Assembly (NCBI RefSeq): GCF_003217235.1
Contig: NZ_QJTF01000003.1
Coordinates: forward strand, 172,777 to 236,776
Direction of reading: 5' to 3'
Length of the DNA: 64,000 nucleotides
Source of the DNA: Paramesorhizobium leguminum
GTDB taxonomy: Bacteria > Pseudomonadota > Alphaproteobacteria > Rhizobiales > Rhizobiaceae
Both the position numbers and the translations under genes were made by a program. Of the stretch, positions 15,925 through 26,216 are shown piece by piece; position 1 is the stretch's first letter, and each line of letters opens with the position of its first letter. The notes below the pieces were generated by a model that was not told where the DNA came from, made no database searches, and saw only the letters and a program-made list of their open reading frames with translations.

Positions 15925-18357
15925 TCACTGCGTGACGAAGCAACTGCCGCCGGCGGCCTTGTACCGGGTACAAAGCGCGATGGCATCTTCCTTCGAGCCG
16001 GCATTGACGCGGACGCGGTAGAAAGTGCCCTTCCCCGCAACATCGGCGCGGCGAATATCGACGCCGTGGCCGCCGATGACGTTGGCGAAGCGCCGCGACA
16101 GATTCGCGTAGCTCTTCTTGGCGTCATCAGGCGTGGGCGTCGATGCGATCTGGATCGCATATCCACCGGCGCTCGCCGCAGCGGGCGTCGCCGCAGTTGC
16201 AGCCGAAGCAACCTGCGTATTTGCCTGCTGGGTGGCAGGTTTCGCGCTGCCGATGATCCGAACCGGCTGCTCGGCGGGACGCGACGGCACCACCGGCGGC
16301 TTCGCAACAGCTGCCTTGGTTGCATTCTGGGCTGCATTCGGCGCCGTTTCGGGCGTGATCGATTGCGTCTTCACCACGCGCGCCGGAGCGGCGGGAGTTT
16401 GCTGCGTCTGGACTTCCCGTGCCGGAATAGCGCCCGTCTCGGCAGGCCCGTCATCGACGGCTGCTTCCGGGGCGGGCGTGTCCGTCAGTGCGGCCACTTG
16501 CGCCCCAGCCGGACGCGCACGGGGCGTCGCCACATCGTTGCTGCCAGGTGCGGCAGGCGCCGCCTCCTGCTGCACGATCGTGCCATCGGGCCGGACGATC
16601 ATCGTCTGCACCCGGCGCGGCGCGAAGGCCGGATTGGCCTCGGAGCCATTGGCGACCGTGGTGTCCAGCATGGTAGGCTCAACCCGGTCGTTTACCGCCG
16701 TGTCGTCCGTGCTGCCGTCATCGTCGTCGGCCATGCCGATATCGACGGGCTTTTCCTCACTGCTGATCAGCGCCTTCTGCTTGGGCGCGTCGGAGGTCGT
16801 TCCGGCCACCTGGTCATAGACGGCCTTATCCTGGTTCGGCACGGTATTTCCGCCCGGATTCACCGGCTGGACCTTGGTGGGCTGGCTGTCGGCGGCGATC
16901 ACGACGGGTGCGCCATTACTCCCATCCGACGAAAAGCCATAGTAGCCAAGACCACCGATCAGGAGCGCTGCTCCGGTGACCGAGGCAAGCATCAGGTTGC
17001 GCCGTCCACGGCCACGCTGGTTTTCATTGGCGGCAGCGGGAATGCCGGCGCCGTCGACCTCTTGCTGGTCATAGCTATCGGCGCCGGAATTGGCCCAATG
17101 GTTGTAATAATCGCCCGCCGTACCAGAAGCCTGCGCGGCGGCATTTGCCTGATACCCGGCCGCCTGTCCGCCTTGTGCAGCATAATCAGCGGCATATGCG
17201 TTGTTGAAGATATCGTCGAATGTGCGATCCGTGGCTTCCGGCTGGGTCGGCTGCTCATCGACCTCGATCGAGGTAAACACTTCCGCGAATTCGCTTTCGA
17301 GCGCGCTCAGGCCATGCCCTGACGCGGGCTCCGGATCATAGTCCACCTCCGGCAGATCGAGCGTATCCGTCTGTTCAACCCGCGATTCGGCGACAGTCAC
17401 CGTTTCCACCTGCGGAGCAGGCCCGACGGAGGTGTATCTATAGCTCGAATGCCCCGAGCTCGAATGCCCATAGGCCGCCTGCACTGGCCCGTCTTCTGCT
17501 TCCGCGTAACGGCTATCGTTGTCCTCGCCGAAAAAATCCTCGTCAAGCTCCTGGTCGTTGCCGTCCCAGCCGTTGGATTGCGGCTCCACGGCGGCAGTTC
17601 GAGGTGGAGACTGAAAACGGGGCTCAGCCGAAGCCGGAACCGGGGCCGGCGAAAAATAGCTCTGCGGCGAATGAAATGGATAACGCGGCGTGGGTTCGAC
17701 GCTCGCCTGCGTATGACCGCGCATGGAAGACTCGGATACCGGGCTCCCAGTTACCGCCCCCCCGGTCGCGAGCATCATTTCAAGCTCGTCCTCGAGGTTT
17801 GGCGCAACCACATAACCCGATGCGTCCGCATATTGCTGCGCATCCTCCGCCTCGAAGGCGGGCTCATAAACCGTGAGATCTTCCGCTGCGGCGAACGGGG
17901 CATCGAGGGAGAAATCCCCCGGCAATTCGTGATCGTCGTCCAGCGACAGGTTCAGTTCATTCTCGAGCGAAGTGGAGAAATCGGAATGAGGCTCCTGAGC
18001 CCGCAGCTGAGTCCGGGGCGCCTCGCTTACCCGTGGCGCCGGGCTCACCCGTGAGGAATAAAAATCCTGCGCACCCGCCAGCTGGCGCGGCACGGACCAG
18101 CCTTGCTGCGCCGCCGGCTGATAGTGCCGTGTGGGCTGGGGCTTTGGCGGCTGGGGCTGTGCATAAAGCTCCGCTTCGACCGCGCCCACCAATTCCTGTT
18201 CGAGATCGAAGGAGAAATCGTCCGCCTCCTCCCGCGAAGCAGCATTTCGCACCGGCTCATCGAAGCCGATGATCCGCGACAGCTCCATCAGCGGATCGTC
18301 CTCTCTCGAGGAACGGGCCGCTCCGTAGTCACGGTTTCTGTAATTGCTGTCCGTCAT
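15925..18357 (-). CDS. SPOR domain-containing membrane protein
   Basis: Large, low-complexity protein of 810 residues from ATG 18357 (AGGA 8 nt upstream). A long acidic, Gln/Pro-rich cytoplasmic part precedes one membrane helix (near 452-475, NLMLASVTGAALLIGGLGYYG). A periplasmic Ala/Pro/Thr-rich linker follows, then a C-terminal SPOR domain (YAIQIASTPTPDDAKKSYANL ... FYRVRVNAGSKEDAIALC) that binds glycan strands lacking stem peptides, usually at the septum. It lies between nagZ and argS, its usual place in Rhizobiales. A role in division is inferred from the SPOR domain. Confidence 0.9.
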   Translation of the reverse strand: MTDSNYRNRDYGAARSSREDDPLMELSRIIGFDEPVRNAASREEADDFSFDLEQELVGAVEAELYAQPQPPKPQPTRHYQPAAQQGWSVPRQLAGAQDFYSSRVSPAPRVSEAPRTQLRAQEPHSDFSTSLENELNLSLDDDHELPGDFSLDAPFAAAEDLTVYEPAFEAEDAQQYADASGYVVAPNLEDELEMMLATGGAVTGSPVSESSMRGHTQASVEPTPRYPFHSPQSYFSPAPVPASAEPRFQSPPRTAAVEPQSNGWDGNDQELDEDFFGEDNDSRYAEAEDGPVQAAYGHSSSGHSSYRYTSVGPAPQVETVTVAESRVEQTDTLDLPEVDYDPEPASGHGLSALESEFAEVFTSIEVDEQPTQPEATDRTFDDIFNNAYAADYAAQGGQAAGYQANAAAQASGTAGDYYNHWANSGADSYDQQEVDGAGIPAAANENQRGRGRRNLMLASVTGAALLIGGLGYYGFSSDGSNGAPVVIAADSQPTKVQPVNPGGNTVPNQDKAVYDQVAGTTSDAPKQKALISSEEKPVDIGMADDDDGSTDDTAVNDRVEPTMLDTTVANGSEANPAFAPRRVQTMIVRPDGTIVQQEAAPAAPGSNDVATPRARPAGAQVAALTDTPAPEAAVDDGPAETGAIPAREVQTQQTPAAPARVVKTQSITPETAPNAAQNATKAAVAKPPVVPSRPAEQPVRIIGSAKPATQQANTQVASAATAATPAAASAGGYAIQIASTPTPDDAKKSYANLSRRFANVIGGHGVDIRRADVAGKGTFYRVRVNAGSKEDAIALCTRYKAAGGSCFVTQ

Positions 18358-18507
18358 TGGCGTTATCCTGTACTCATAACACGGGGCGCCCGCCGACGTC
18401 ACCCACTATTGCGAACTACCAACGCATTGTGGGCAAATGGTGACAGTAATTTCCTACGCTTTTACTTTTAGCATGATCCTGAAAGATTCATGCGTCACAA
18501 AAAGACT

Positions 18508-20262
18508 TTAGCGCATTTCCGTCGGAGCGTCCGCGCCGATGATCGACAATCCGGACGCCAGGACATCGGAAACGACCTGCACCAGCCCTAGCCTGGCAAG
18601 TGACAAGTCTGGATCGTTAACCTTAATAAATCGTAAGTCCGGATTTTCCGTTCCCTTGTTCCACTGCCCATGGAAGGCGCTGGCCAGATCGTAGAGGTAA
18701 AAAGCAAGCCTGTGCGGTTCCTGATGCTGCGCCGCCGCCTCGATCAGCCGGGGGTATTCCGCAAGCTTGCGAACGAGCGCGATTTCGCTCTCATCTGACA
18801 GTTTTTCCAGATGCCGGCCCAGCGTCTCTCGGTCCAGCTTCTCGAAACCAGCCTCCTTCGCCTGCCGGAACACCGAATGACAGCGCGCCGAGGCGTATTG
18901 CACATAGAACACCGGATTGTCCTTGGAGTGCTCCGTCACCTTGGCGAAATCGAAATCAAGCGGCGCGTCATTCTTGCGGTAAAGCATCATGAAGCGCACG
19001 GGATCACGCCCGACCTCATCCACCACCTCACGCAGCGTCACGAACTCACCCGATCGCTTCGACATCTTGACAGGCTCGCCCGCGCGAAAAAGCCGCACGA
19101 GCTGGCACAGGATCACCGTCAGTTTCGCTTCGCCACCAGAAACGGCGCGCGCCAGCCCCTCCATCCGCTTGACGTAGCCGCCATGATCCGCGCCCAGCAC
19201 ATAGATCATTTCGTTGAAGCCACGGTCGTGCTTGTCCTTGAAATAGGCGACATCGGCGGCAAAATAGGTGAACGCTCCGTCCGATTTCACCAACGGACGG
19301 TCCATGTCATCACCCACATCGGTGGAGCGGAACAAGGTTTGCTCCCGGTCCTCCCACTCGTCAGGCAACTGCCCCTTCGGCGGCGGCAGCTTGCCCTTGT
19401 AGACGTGCCCCTTGAGTGTCAGGTCGTTGATCGCGGAGCGGATCAGCCGGGCATTGCCGGCATGCAGTGAACGCTCGGAGAAGAACACATCGTGCCGCAC
19501 GTTGAGCGCATCGAGATCGGCCCGTATCATCGCCATCATGGCATCGATCGTGCGGGCCTTGACGATGCCGAGCATTTCTTCTTCGGGCATCTCAAGCAAT
19601 TGCCTGCCATATTCCCTCGCCAGCGCCTCGCCCACGGGAACGAGATAATCGCCGGGATAGAGCCCCGATGGAATTTCGCCGATTTCCTCGCCCAGCGCCT
19701 GGCGGTAGCGCAACATCACCGAGCGCGCCAGCACGTCGATCTGCGCGCCGGCATCGTTGATGTAATATTCCCTGATAACGTCATATCCGGCGAATGCCAT
19801 CAGATTGGCCAGCGCATCGCCCACCACCGCGCCGCGGCAATGGCCGACATGCATCGGCCCGGTCGGATTGGCCGAAACATATTCCAAATTCACCTTGCGA
19901 CCCGCGCCGACGCTGGAGCGGCCATAATCGGTGGCAGCCTCGATCATGTCCGCAAGCTGCCGCTGCCAATAGCCGTCCTTTAGCCGCAAATTGATGAAGC
20001 CCGGCCCGGCGACCTCGACGCAGGCCACATCCTCGTCCGCGGCAAGCGCCTCGGCCATACGTGTCGCCAGCTCGCGCGGCGCCTCGCCAATGGCCTTGGC
20101 AAGCACCATGGCCGCATTCGTCGCCACATCGCCATGGGAAGCATCGCGCGGCGGCTCTACCGCGACGCGCGACAAATCAAGATCGCCGCCATCTTTTGCT
20201 TTCAGATCAAGCTTTTGGAGCGTCTTTTTGATGCGTGCGTCGAAATCTGCGAAGATGTTCAT
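18508..20262 (-). CDS. argS: arginine--tRNA ligase
   Basis: Class I synthetase for tRNA-Arg. The HIGH motif appears as [16 protein letters not shown], the KMSKS motif as [13 protein letters not shown], and the C-terminal DALR anticodon-binding domain ends the protein. The 584-residue length is normal. It is read in the same direction as the upstream dgt gene, 30 nt away. Confidence 0.96.
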   Translation of the reverse strand: MNIFADFDARIKKTLQKLDLKAKDGGDLDLSRVAVEPPRDASHGDVATNAAMVLAKAIGEAPRELATRMAEALAADEDVACVEVAGPGFINLRLKDGYWQRQLADMIEAATDYGRSSVGAGRKVNLEYVSANPTGPMHVGHCRGAVVGDALANLMAFAGYDVIREYYINDAGAQIDVLARSVMLRYRQALGEEIGEIPSGLYPGDYLVPVGEALAREYGRQLLEMPEEEMLGIVKARTIDAMMAMIRADLDALNVRHDVFFSERSLHAGNARLIRSAINDLTLKGHVYKGKLPPPKGQLPDEWEDREQTLFRSTDVGDDMDRPLVKSDGAFTYFAADVAYFKDKHDRGFNEMIYVLGADHGGYVKRMEGLARAVSGGEAKLTVILCQLVRLFRAGEPVKMSKRSGEFVTLREVVDEVGRDPVRFMMLYRKNDAPLDFDFAKVTEHSKDNPVFYVQYASARCHSVFRQAKEAGFEKLDRETLGRHLEKLSDESEIALVRKLAEYPRLIEAAAQHQEPHRLAFYLYDLASAFHGQWNKGTENPDLRFIKVNDPDLSLARLGLVQVVSDVLASGLSIIGADAPTEMR

Positions 20263-20292
20263 GGTCGGCCTCGGATTGAGTTTGGGCTCGCT

Positions 20293-21516
20293 CTAGTTCA
20301 ATTCGGGTGTATGGTCAAACAGGCGCTTGTGCTCGCGTATGGCGTAATTGTCAGTCATTCCAGCGAGGAAATCGGCGACGCGGCGCGCCTGCACAGGCAA
20401 TTCGCACGATTCAAGGCCCACATGCCATTCGTCCGGCATGTTTCCCGGATCGTTCAAATATACATCGAAAAGGTCGCGCACGATATGGTTCGCCGACCGT
20501 CTGGCGGCGATGACCTTCTCATGAAAATAAAGGTTTTTATAGAGAAACCGCTTCAGTTCCTTCTCCGCCTGCGCCATCGCGGGCGAAAACGCGACCAGGG
20601 CTGATTTTGCTCCGTGCACATCCTCCACTGACGCGGGAGCGAGCGCCGCGATATTGGCCTGCGATTGGCCGATGACATCTTCCACCATGATGGTGATCTG
20701 CCGGCGCACCAGCTCATGGCCGGTTCGCGCTGCATCGAGCGCTGGATAGCGGTCCCGCACAGAACCGAGCAACGTCTTCGCCAGCGGCACATCATCGAGG
20801 ATATCGAGTGTCAGCAAGCCCGAACGCAGGCCATCATCGATATCATGCGCATCATAGGCGATATCATCGGCAATTGCCGCGCATTGCGCCTCCAGGCTGG
20901 CGAAGCTCGAAAGCTCCAGATCATGCCGGGCGCAATAATCCAGGATCGACTGCGGCACGTTTTCCTCATTCGTCCCGGCTCCAATCAAAGGGCCCCCGAC
21001 TCTTATTAAAGGGCCATTATGCTTGACAAGCCCCTCCAGCGTTTCCCAACTGAGATTGAGGCCGTCAAACTCGGCATACCGCCGCTCCAGCCCGGTGACG
21101 ATGCGCAAAGACTGGGCGTTGTGATCGAAACCGCCGAATTCCCGCATCTTGTCATTGAGCGCATCCTCGCCGGTATGGCCGAACGGCGTGTGCCCGAAAT
21201 CGTGCACCAGCGCGATCGCCTCCGCCAGATCCTCGTCCAGCCTCAAGGCACGGGCCAGAGCGCGGGCGATCTGTGCAACCTCGATCGTATGCGTCAGCCG
21301 CGTACGGAAATGATCGTCTTCATGCGCGATGAAGACCTGCGTCTTGTGTTTCAGCCGGCGAAAGGCGGTGGAATGGATGATGCGGTCGCGGTCGCGCTGG
21401 AAAGGTGTGCGCGTCGGGCTTTCACCCTCAAGGAAAAGCCGCCCCCGGCTTTTTGCCGGATCGCAGGCATAGGCCGCCCTCTCCCGATAGCCGAAACCGA
21501 TATTCCGAAATGTCAT
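20293..21516 (-). CDS. dgt: deoxyguanosinetriphosphate triphosphohydrolase-like protein
   Basis: HD-domain phosphohydrolase converting dNTPs to nucleosides and triphosphate. HD motif residues are visible in [33 protein letters not shown] and [19 protein letters not shown], then [17 protein letters not shown]. The 407-residue length fits the dGTPase-like type 2 group common in alphaproteobacteria. It is divergent from erpA. Confidence 0.92.
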   Translation of the reverse strand: MTFRNIGFGYRERAAYACDPAKSRGRLFLEGESPTRTPFQRDRDRIIHSTAFRRLKHKTQVFIAHEDDHFRTRLTHTIEVAQIARALARALRLDEDLAEAIALVHDFGHTPFGHTGEDALNDKMREFGGFDHNAQSLRIVTGLERRYAEFDGLNLSWETLEGLVKHNGPLIRVGGPLIGAGTNEENVPQSILDYCARHDLELSSFASLEAQCAAIADDIAYDAHDIDDGLRSGLLTLDILDDVPLAKTLLGSVRDRYPALDAARTGHELVRRQITIMVEDVIGQSQANIAALAPASVEDVHGAKSALVAFSPAMAQAEKELKRFLYKNLYFHEKVIAARRSANHIVRDLFDVYLNDPGNMPDEWHVGLESCELPVQARRVADFLAGMTDNYAIREHKRLFDHTPELN

Positions 21517-21555
21517 GAATCACCGTAATATGATAACATCAGCCTGTCAGCGGCA

Positions 21556-21584
21556 TTGACTTCATATATGCCAGTTCATAGCTA
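21556..21584 (+). promoter_or_regulatory. putative sigma-70-type promoter of erpA
   Basis: TTGACT (21556-21561) and TAGCTA (21579-21584) are separated by 17 nt, ending about 35 nt ahead of the proposed erpA ATG. Because this lies inside the longest reading frame (ATG 21556), it argues that translation starts further downstream. Confidence 0.45.
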
Positions 21585-21618
21585 TTCGATAAGCTACTTC
21601 ATAGCCGTGGACCCGATC

Positions 21619-21954
21619 ATGAGCGAAACGATGAGCATTTCCGTATCCGACAACGCCGCAAGACGCATTGCCGCGATCCTCAAAGCGGAACCGGGCAAGA
21701 CCGCGCTGCGCGTTTCGGTGGAAGGCGGCGGCTGCTCTGGCTTTTCCTATAAATACGATCTGGTTGATGCACAGGCCGATGATGACATCGTCATCGAGAA
21801 AAACGGCGCGCGCGTACTCATCGATACCGTCTCCTTGCCTTATATGGACGGCTCGGAGATCGATTTCATCGATGATCTGATGGGGCAGTCCTTCCAGATC
21901 AGAAATCCCCACGCCGTCGCCTCCTGCGGTTGCGGCACAAGCTTCTCGATCTAA
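21619..21954 (+). CDS. erpA: iron-sulfur cluster insertion protein ErpA
   Basis: A-type carrier delivering Fe-S clusters to apoproteins. The three conserved cysteines are present: GGGCSGF and the C-terminal SCGCGTSF. I use ATG 21619, downstream of the likely promoter, giving 111 residues; ATG 21631 (MSISVSDNAARR) is equally possible. It is divergent from dgt. The next plus-strand gene is cobG, 81 nt downstream. Confidence 0.92.
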   Translation: MSETMSISVSDNAARRIAAILKAEPGKTALRVSVEGGGCSGFSYKYDLVDAQADDDIVIEKNGARVLIDTVSLPYMDGSEIDFIDDLMGQSFQIRNPHAVASCGCGTSFSI

Positions 21955-22035
21955 GCCGGATTGTGGAATAATCTGCTTGGCGAAGCGAAGAAGCGAATCT
22001 GCCTTTAAATCCCGCACGCCGGAGAACTCGATAAT

Positions 22036-23388
22036 TTGCGAAAACTCGCGCCGATCAGCGGAGACAAGGTAGAAAGGCGGTCCGCCTGCCCCGGCCTGTT
22101 CCGCATGACCGAGGCGGCGGATGGCCGCATCTGCCGCGTAAAACTCTCGTGCGGGCGGCTTTCGGCGATTCAAGCGCGCGCGGTCGCCGATGTCGCGGAG
22201 AGATACGGCAACGGTATTATCGAGATCACCAACCGCGCCAATCTGCAATTGCGCGGCATCAGGGAAGACGATGCGGATGATGTGATTCTGGCACTGACCC
22301 AAGCCGGTCTCGGCCCCCTCGTTCCCGAAGGCGACGATATCCGCAACGTGATGGTAAGTCCCACCGCCGGAATCGATACGAATCTCGCTTTCGATACCCT
22401 TCCCCTTGCCGAAAGCCTTCTCGAAACCCTGCAGACGACGCCGGCCTATTACGCGCTATCGCCAAAATTCTCGATCCTCATCGACGGCGGCGAGGCTTGC
22501 GCGGTCACCAACCATACGAGCGATATCTGGCTCGCGGCAACGGAGGATGGCGAGCGCTGCGTCTTCGGTCTTGCGTCGTGTCCGCCGGCGCCTGCCCTCG
22601 GCATGGTTGCGGCTGAAGACGCCCAAGCGCTCCTAACTGCCATTCTCGGTCTCTTTCTGGAAATAGGCGCGGAACGGCCCGGCATCGTCCGCATGAAGCA
22701 CCTCGTTGCCGAAATGCCCGCATCGGATATCCTCGATCGACTGCGCTCTCACCTCACCTTTCCCATAACAGACGCTTTCTACTGGCAGCGCCCCGCTCCT
22801 CGCGCATTCGCCCATCTAGGCATTCATCCCCGGCTGCAGGAGGGATTGGTCTACGCGGGAGCCGCCGCACCGCTCGGACGGCTTGATCCCGAAACACTGC
22901 GGGCGTTTGCCGACATTGCCGTCGACACCAATACCGACGAAATCCGTCTGACACCCTGGCAAAGCGTGCTCCTGCCTGACATCCCCGCCAGCCGTGCCGC
23001 CGATATCCTGGAGCGCATGCGCGCCATCGGCTTGGCCACCGACCCCGCCGTCCCCCTCGCCTCGATGATCGCCTGCTCCGGCTCGAATGGTTGCGCCTCG
23101 GCGTTGGCCGACACGCAGGGCGATGGCGAAAAACTCTCCCGCTTGCTGAAAACCGGCGAAGCGATGCCGGTGCACTTGACCGGCTGTCCAAAATCCTGCG
23201 CCTCCATCGGTCCGGCTCCCGCCACGCTCGTTGCGGTCGCGGCTGAGCGTTACGACCTCTTTTTGTCCAAAAACAACACTGGACCGTCGCGCTTCGGGCA
23301 GCTATTGGCGGCCAACATCACTATCGAGGAAGCGGCGCGCCTGCTGAATGACGCGCGCTCCTTGCAGGAAAAGCCCAATGTCGCTTGA
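22036..23388 (+). CDS. cobG: precorrin-3B synthase CobG
   Basis: Sirohaem/4Fe-4S oxygenase of the aerobic cobalamin route, converting precorrin-3A to precorrin-3B. It contains two nitrite/sulfite-reductase ferredoxin-like halves and the cluster ligands CSGSNGC and GCPKSC near the C-terminus. The conserved N-terminal segment RSACPGLFRMTEAADG requires the TTG start at 22036, which has GGAG about 11 nt upstream. It leads a tightly packed cobG-H-I-J operon. I see no cobalamin riboswitch in the 81 nt upstream. Confidence 0.92.
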   Translation: MRKLAPISGDKVERRSACPGLFRMTEAADGRICRVKLSCGRLSAIQARAVADVAERYGNGIIEITNRANLQLRGIREDDADDVILALTQAGLGPLVPEGDDIRNVMVSPTAGIDTNLAFDTLPLAESLLETLQTTPAYYALSPKFSILIDGGEACAVTNHTSDIWLAATEDGERCVFGLASCPPAPALGMVAAEDAQALLTAILGLFLEIGAERPGIVRMKHLVAEMPASDILDRLRSHLTFPITDAFYWQRPAPRAFAHLGIHPRLQEGLVYAGAAAPLGRLDPETLRAFADIAVDTNTDEIRLTPWQSVLLPDIPASRAADILERMRAIGLATDPAVPLASMIACSGSNGCASALADTQGDGEKLSRLLKTGEAMPVHLTGCPKSCASIGPAPATLVAVAAERYDLFLSKNNTGPSRFGQLLAANITIEEAARLLNDARSLQEKPNVA

Positions 23389-24007
23389 CTACATCAAAGA
23401 CGGCCAGAAAATTTACGACCGTTCCTTCTCCATCATCCGCGCCGAAGCCGACCTTTCCCGAATCCCGGCGGATCTGGAAAAGCTCGCGGTGCGCGTCGCC
23501 CATGCCAGCGGGATGGTGGATGTGGTCGGCGATCTCGTCTTTTCGCAAGGCGCGGGCGATGCCGGGCGCAAAGCGCTCGCCGCCGGCGCACCCATCCTTT
23601 GCGATGCCCGCATGGTGGCAGAGGGCGTCACCCGCTCTCGCCTGCCCGCGAACAACGACGTCATCTGCACGCTTTCCAACCCATCCGTGCCGCAACTGGC
23701 GAAGGAGATGGGCAATACCCGTTCCGCCGCAGCGCTCGAGCTGTGGCGCCCATATCTGGCGGGCAGCGTGGTGGCCATCGGCAATGCGCCGACCGCTCTG
23801 TTCCGCCTCATCGAAATGCTCGATGAGGGCGCGCCGAAACCGGCGCTGATCCTCGGCTTCCCCGTCGGTTTCGTCGGCGCGGCGGAATCGAAGGATGCGC
23901 TGGCGGAGGATAGCCGTGGCGTTCCCTTCGTCATCGTCCGAGGGCGGCGCGGCGGCAGCGCAATGGCGGCGGCGGCGGTCAATGCGCTTGCCACGGAGCG
24001 CGAATAA
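23378..24007 (+). CDS. cobH: precorrin-8X methylmutase CobH
   Basis: Moves a methyl group from C-11 to C-12 to form hydrogenobyrinate. The start [17 protein letters not shown] is typical; the catalytic His is in RVAHASGM, and later segments ([40 protein letters not shown]) are family-typical. The start at ATG 23378 overlaps cobG by 11 nt and gives 209 residues, the usual length. Translational coupling with cobG is likely. Confidence 0.93.
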   Translation: MSLDYIKDGQKIYDRSFSIIRAEADLSRIPADLEKLAVRVAHASGMVDVVGDLVFSQGAGDAGRKALAAGAPILCDARMVAEGVTRSRLPANNDVICTLSNPSVPQLAKEMGNTRSAAALELWRPYLAGSVVAIGNAPTALFRLIEMLDEGAPKPALILGFPVGFVGAAESKDALAEDSRGVPFVIVRGRRGGSAMAAAAVNALATERE

Positions 24008-24738
24008 TGGTGAAGCGAGGGCGGCTTTTCGGCCTGGGCGTTGGCCCCGGCGACCCTGAACTCATCACCGTGAAGGCTCTGAAGCGCCTCAAGGCCGCGC
24101 CTGTTGTCGCCTACCATGCCGCCAAGGGCAAGAAGGGCAACGCGCTCTCCATCGTCGAGGAATATCTGTCGCCGGACCAAATCCTATTGCCGCTCGTCTA
24201 TCCCGTGACGACGGAAAAGCTGCCCTCCCACATGAATTACGAAGCGATCATCAGCGATTTCTATGCTGAAATATCAGATGCCCTCGCCGCCCATCTGGAC
24301 GCGGGCCGCGATGTCGCTGTCATCGCGGAGGGCGATCCGCTGTTCTACGGCTCCTTCATGTATATCCACGACCGGCTGGCGCATGTTTACGAGACCGAAG
24401 TGGTGCCCGGCGTCTGCTCGTTTCTCGGCGCCGCCGCCGTCTTGGGCGCGCCTGTCGCCTATCGCAACCAGACACTCACCGTTATTTCCGGTGTTCTGGA
24501 AGCGCAGGAACTGAAACGCCGCCTCGCTGATACGGAAGCGGCTGTCATCATGAAGCTCGGCCAGAATTTGGCTAAAGTGCGCGGCGTTCTGGAAGAACTC
24601 GGCCTGATGGAGCGAGCGCTCTATGTCGAACGCGCCACGATGACGAATGAGCGCATCCTGCCGCTGGTGCAAGTGGAACCGGACAAGTCACCCTATTTCT
24701 CGCTGATCCTCGTCCCTGGACAGAAATGGAACGGCTGA
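24007..24738 (+). CDS. cobI: precorrin-2 C20-methyltransferase CobI
   Basis: SAM-dependent uroporphyrin-III C-methyltransferase family enzyme that methylates C-20 of precorrin-2. Signatures are [40 protein letters not shown] and [14 protein letters not shown] [14 protein letters not shown]. The ATG overlaps the cobH stop by 1 nt (TAATG). The length of 243 residues is normal. Confidence 0.93.
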   Translation: MVKRGRLFGLGVGPGDPELITVKALKRLKAAPVVAYHAAKGKKGNALSIVEEYLSPDQILLPLVYPVTTEKLPSHMNYEAIISDFYAEISDALAAHLDAGRDVAVIAEGDPLFYGSFMYIHDRLAHVYETEVVPGVCSFLGAAAVLGAPVAYRNQTLTVISGVLEAQELKRRLADTEAAVIMKLGQNLAKVRGVLEELGLMERALYVERATMTNERILPLVQVEPDKSPYFSLILVPGQKWNG

Positions 24739-26159
24739 TGCGCGGGGAAGAAATGGGCCGTCCTGCCATTGTGATATTGGGGGAAAACAGCCTCGAAACA
24801 GCCCGGCATATCCTTCTCACGCTGGGCGACGGGGATATTTATGGCCTCGACACCCGTGTAAAACGGGCCGATATCCCCTTCTCCGATTTCGGCGGCACGC
24901 TGCGCGAGCTCTACGAAGCCGGGCGACCGATCATCGCCATCTGCGCCGCCGGCATCGTCATCCGGGCGCTGGCGCGATCGCTTGAAAACAAGCGGGCTGA
25001 ACCGCCTGTGCTCGTCGTCGCGGAGGATGGCAGCGCCGTGGTGCCGCTGCTGGGAACCTTGGGCGGAGCGAACGATCTGGCGCGGCGCATTGCTGCGGCA
25101 TTTAATGTCGCCCCCGCCATCACCACGACGGGCGAGTTGCGCTTCGGCGTGAACCTGCTGCATCCGCCGGTGGGCTATACACTTCTCAATCCGGAAGCCG
25201 GCAAGAAATTCATCTCCGATCTTCTGGCAGGTGAAAAGGTGAAGCTAGCCGGCGACGCACCATGGATTTCCAACGCACGATTGCCATTGGACCCCGACGC
25301 CCGGCTGACTATCACCATCACATCGGAACATCGTGAGCCGGAAGCCGATGAGCTTCTTTATTTGACTCCGGCCCGGGGAGCTAGGCGCGGGCGGCTTGCC
25401 GTTGTGGGCCTAGGTCCGGGCGACCCGGCGCTGATGGCCCCTGCCGTCGCCCAAGAACTGCAACACGCGGAAGATATTCTGGGCTACGAAACCTATGTGC
25501 GCATGGCCGGTCCCTTCCGTCCGGATCAGATACAACACATGACCGATAATCGCGAGGAAATGCAGCGCGCGCGCCATGCCTTCGCATTGGCGGCAACCGG
25601 GCGTTCCGTGGCGATGGTCTCATCGGGCGATCCCGGCATCTTCGCCATGGCGGCGGCGGTTCTGGAAGCGCTGCATGAGTCCGACGATCCGGCATGGCAT
25701 AAGGTTGAACTCACCATCCTTCCCGGCATTTCAGCCGCCATGGCGGCGGCGGCCCGCATCGGCGCGCCGCTCGGCCATGATTTCTGCATCCTGTCGCTTT
25801 CCGACAATTTGAAACCCTGGACGGTTATCGAGCAGCGGCTGGACCATGCGGCGCGCGCCGATTTAGCCATGGCCTTCTACAACCCAATCTCGAAAGCCCG
25901 CCCCTGGCAGCTCGCACAAGCGCTCGACATTGTTCGCCAGCACCGCGAGCCGCAAACGCCTGTCGTGCTTGGCCGCGATGTCGGCAGGCCCGGCGAAAAG
26001 GTTTCGGTTACGAGCCTCGGTGAACTGACACCGGATCAGGTCGACATGCGCACCGTTGTCATCATCGGCTCATCAACGACGCAACGCTTCAGCAAATCCG
26101 GTGGCGGCGAATGGGTCTATACACCCCGCTGGTATGGCGAAGGCCGCCCATCGTCCTGA
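24738..26159 (+). CDS. cobJ: CbiG-CobJ fusion: precorrin-3B C17-methyltransferase
   Basis: Two-part protein of 473 residues. The first 210 residues resemble the N-terminal and central parts of CbiG (RELYEAGRPIIAICAAGIVIRALA, PLLGTLGGANDLARRIA). The second half is the CobJ methyltransferase (VVGLGPGDPALMAPAVAQEL, MVSSGDPGIFAMAAAVLE, TILPGISAAMAAAARIGAPLGHDFC) that makes precorrin-4 with ring contraction. Such fusions are known in Rhizobiales. The TGATG overlap with cobI favours ATG 24738; ATG 24753 is an alternative. The operon ends here, with no cobK, cobL or cobM following. Confidence 0.9.
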   Translation: MRGEEMGRPAIVILGENSLETARHILLTLGDGDIYGLDTRVKRADIPFSDFGGTLRELYEAGRPIIAICAAGIVIRALARSLENKRAEPPVLVVAEDGSAVVPLLGTLGGANDLARRIAAAFNVAPAITTTGELRFGVNLLHPPVGYTLLNPEAGKKFISDLLAGEKVKLAGDAPWISNARLPLDPDARLTITITSEHREPEADELLYLTPARGARRGRLAVVGLGPGDPALMAPAVAQELQHAEDILGYETYVRMAGPFRPDQIQHMTDNREEMQRARHAFALAATGRSVAMVSSGDPGIFAMAAAVLEALHESDDPAWHKVELTILPGISAAMAAAARIGAPLGHDFCILSLSDNLKPWTVIEQRLDHAARADLAMAFYNPISKARPWQLAQALDIVRQHREPQTPVVLGRDVGRPGEKVSVTSLGELTPDQVDMRTVVIIGSSTTQRFSKSGGGEWVYTPRWYGEGRPSS

Positions 26160-26163
26160 ATCG

Positions 26164-26190
26164 AAAAGGCAGAGCTTTTGGCTCCGCCTC
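26164..26190. terminator. hairpin between convergent cobJ and lipoprotein gene
   Basis: Stem AGGCAGAGC / GCTCCGCCT (one mismatch) with a 5-nt loop. On the minus strand it is followed directly by TTTT, so it fits a Rho-independent terminator for the lipoprotein gene; on the plus strand the T-run is missing. Confidence 0.45.
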
Positions 26191-26216
26191 TAGAGAACTA
26201 ATTACAAAACAATCGT

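Noticed and set aside
15829..17322. 497-codon plus-strand ORF opposite the SPOR gene
   Set aside because: Arg/Gly/His-rich low-complexity antisense frame with no start signal; the minus-strand SPOR protein explains the region.
21955..22035. cobalamin riboswitch upstream of cobG
   Set aside because: Only 81 nt are available and I see no B12-box-like core; too short for the known structure.
23348..23377. upstream start for cobH
   Set aside because: It would extend into the cobG frame without conservation; ATG 23378 begins the typical CobH sequence.
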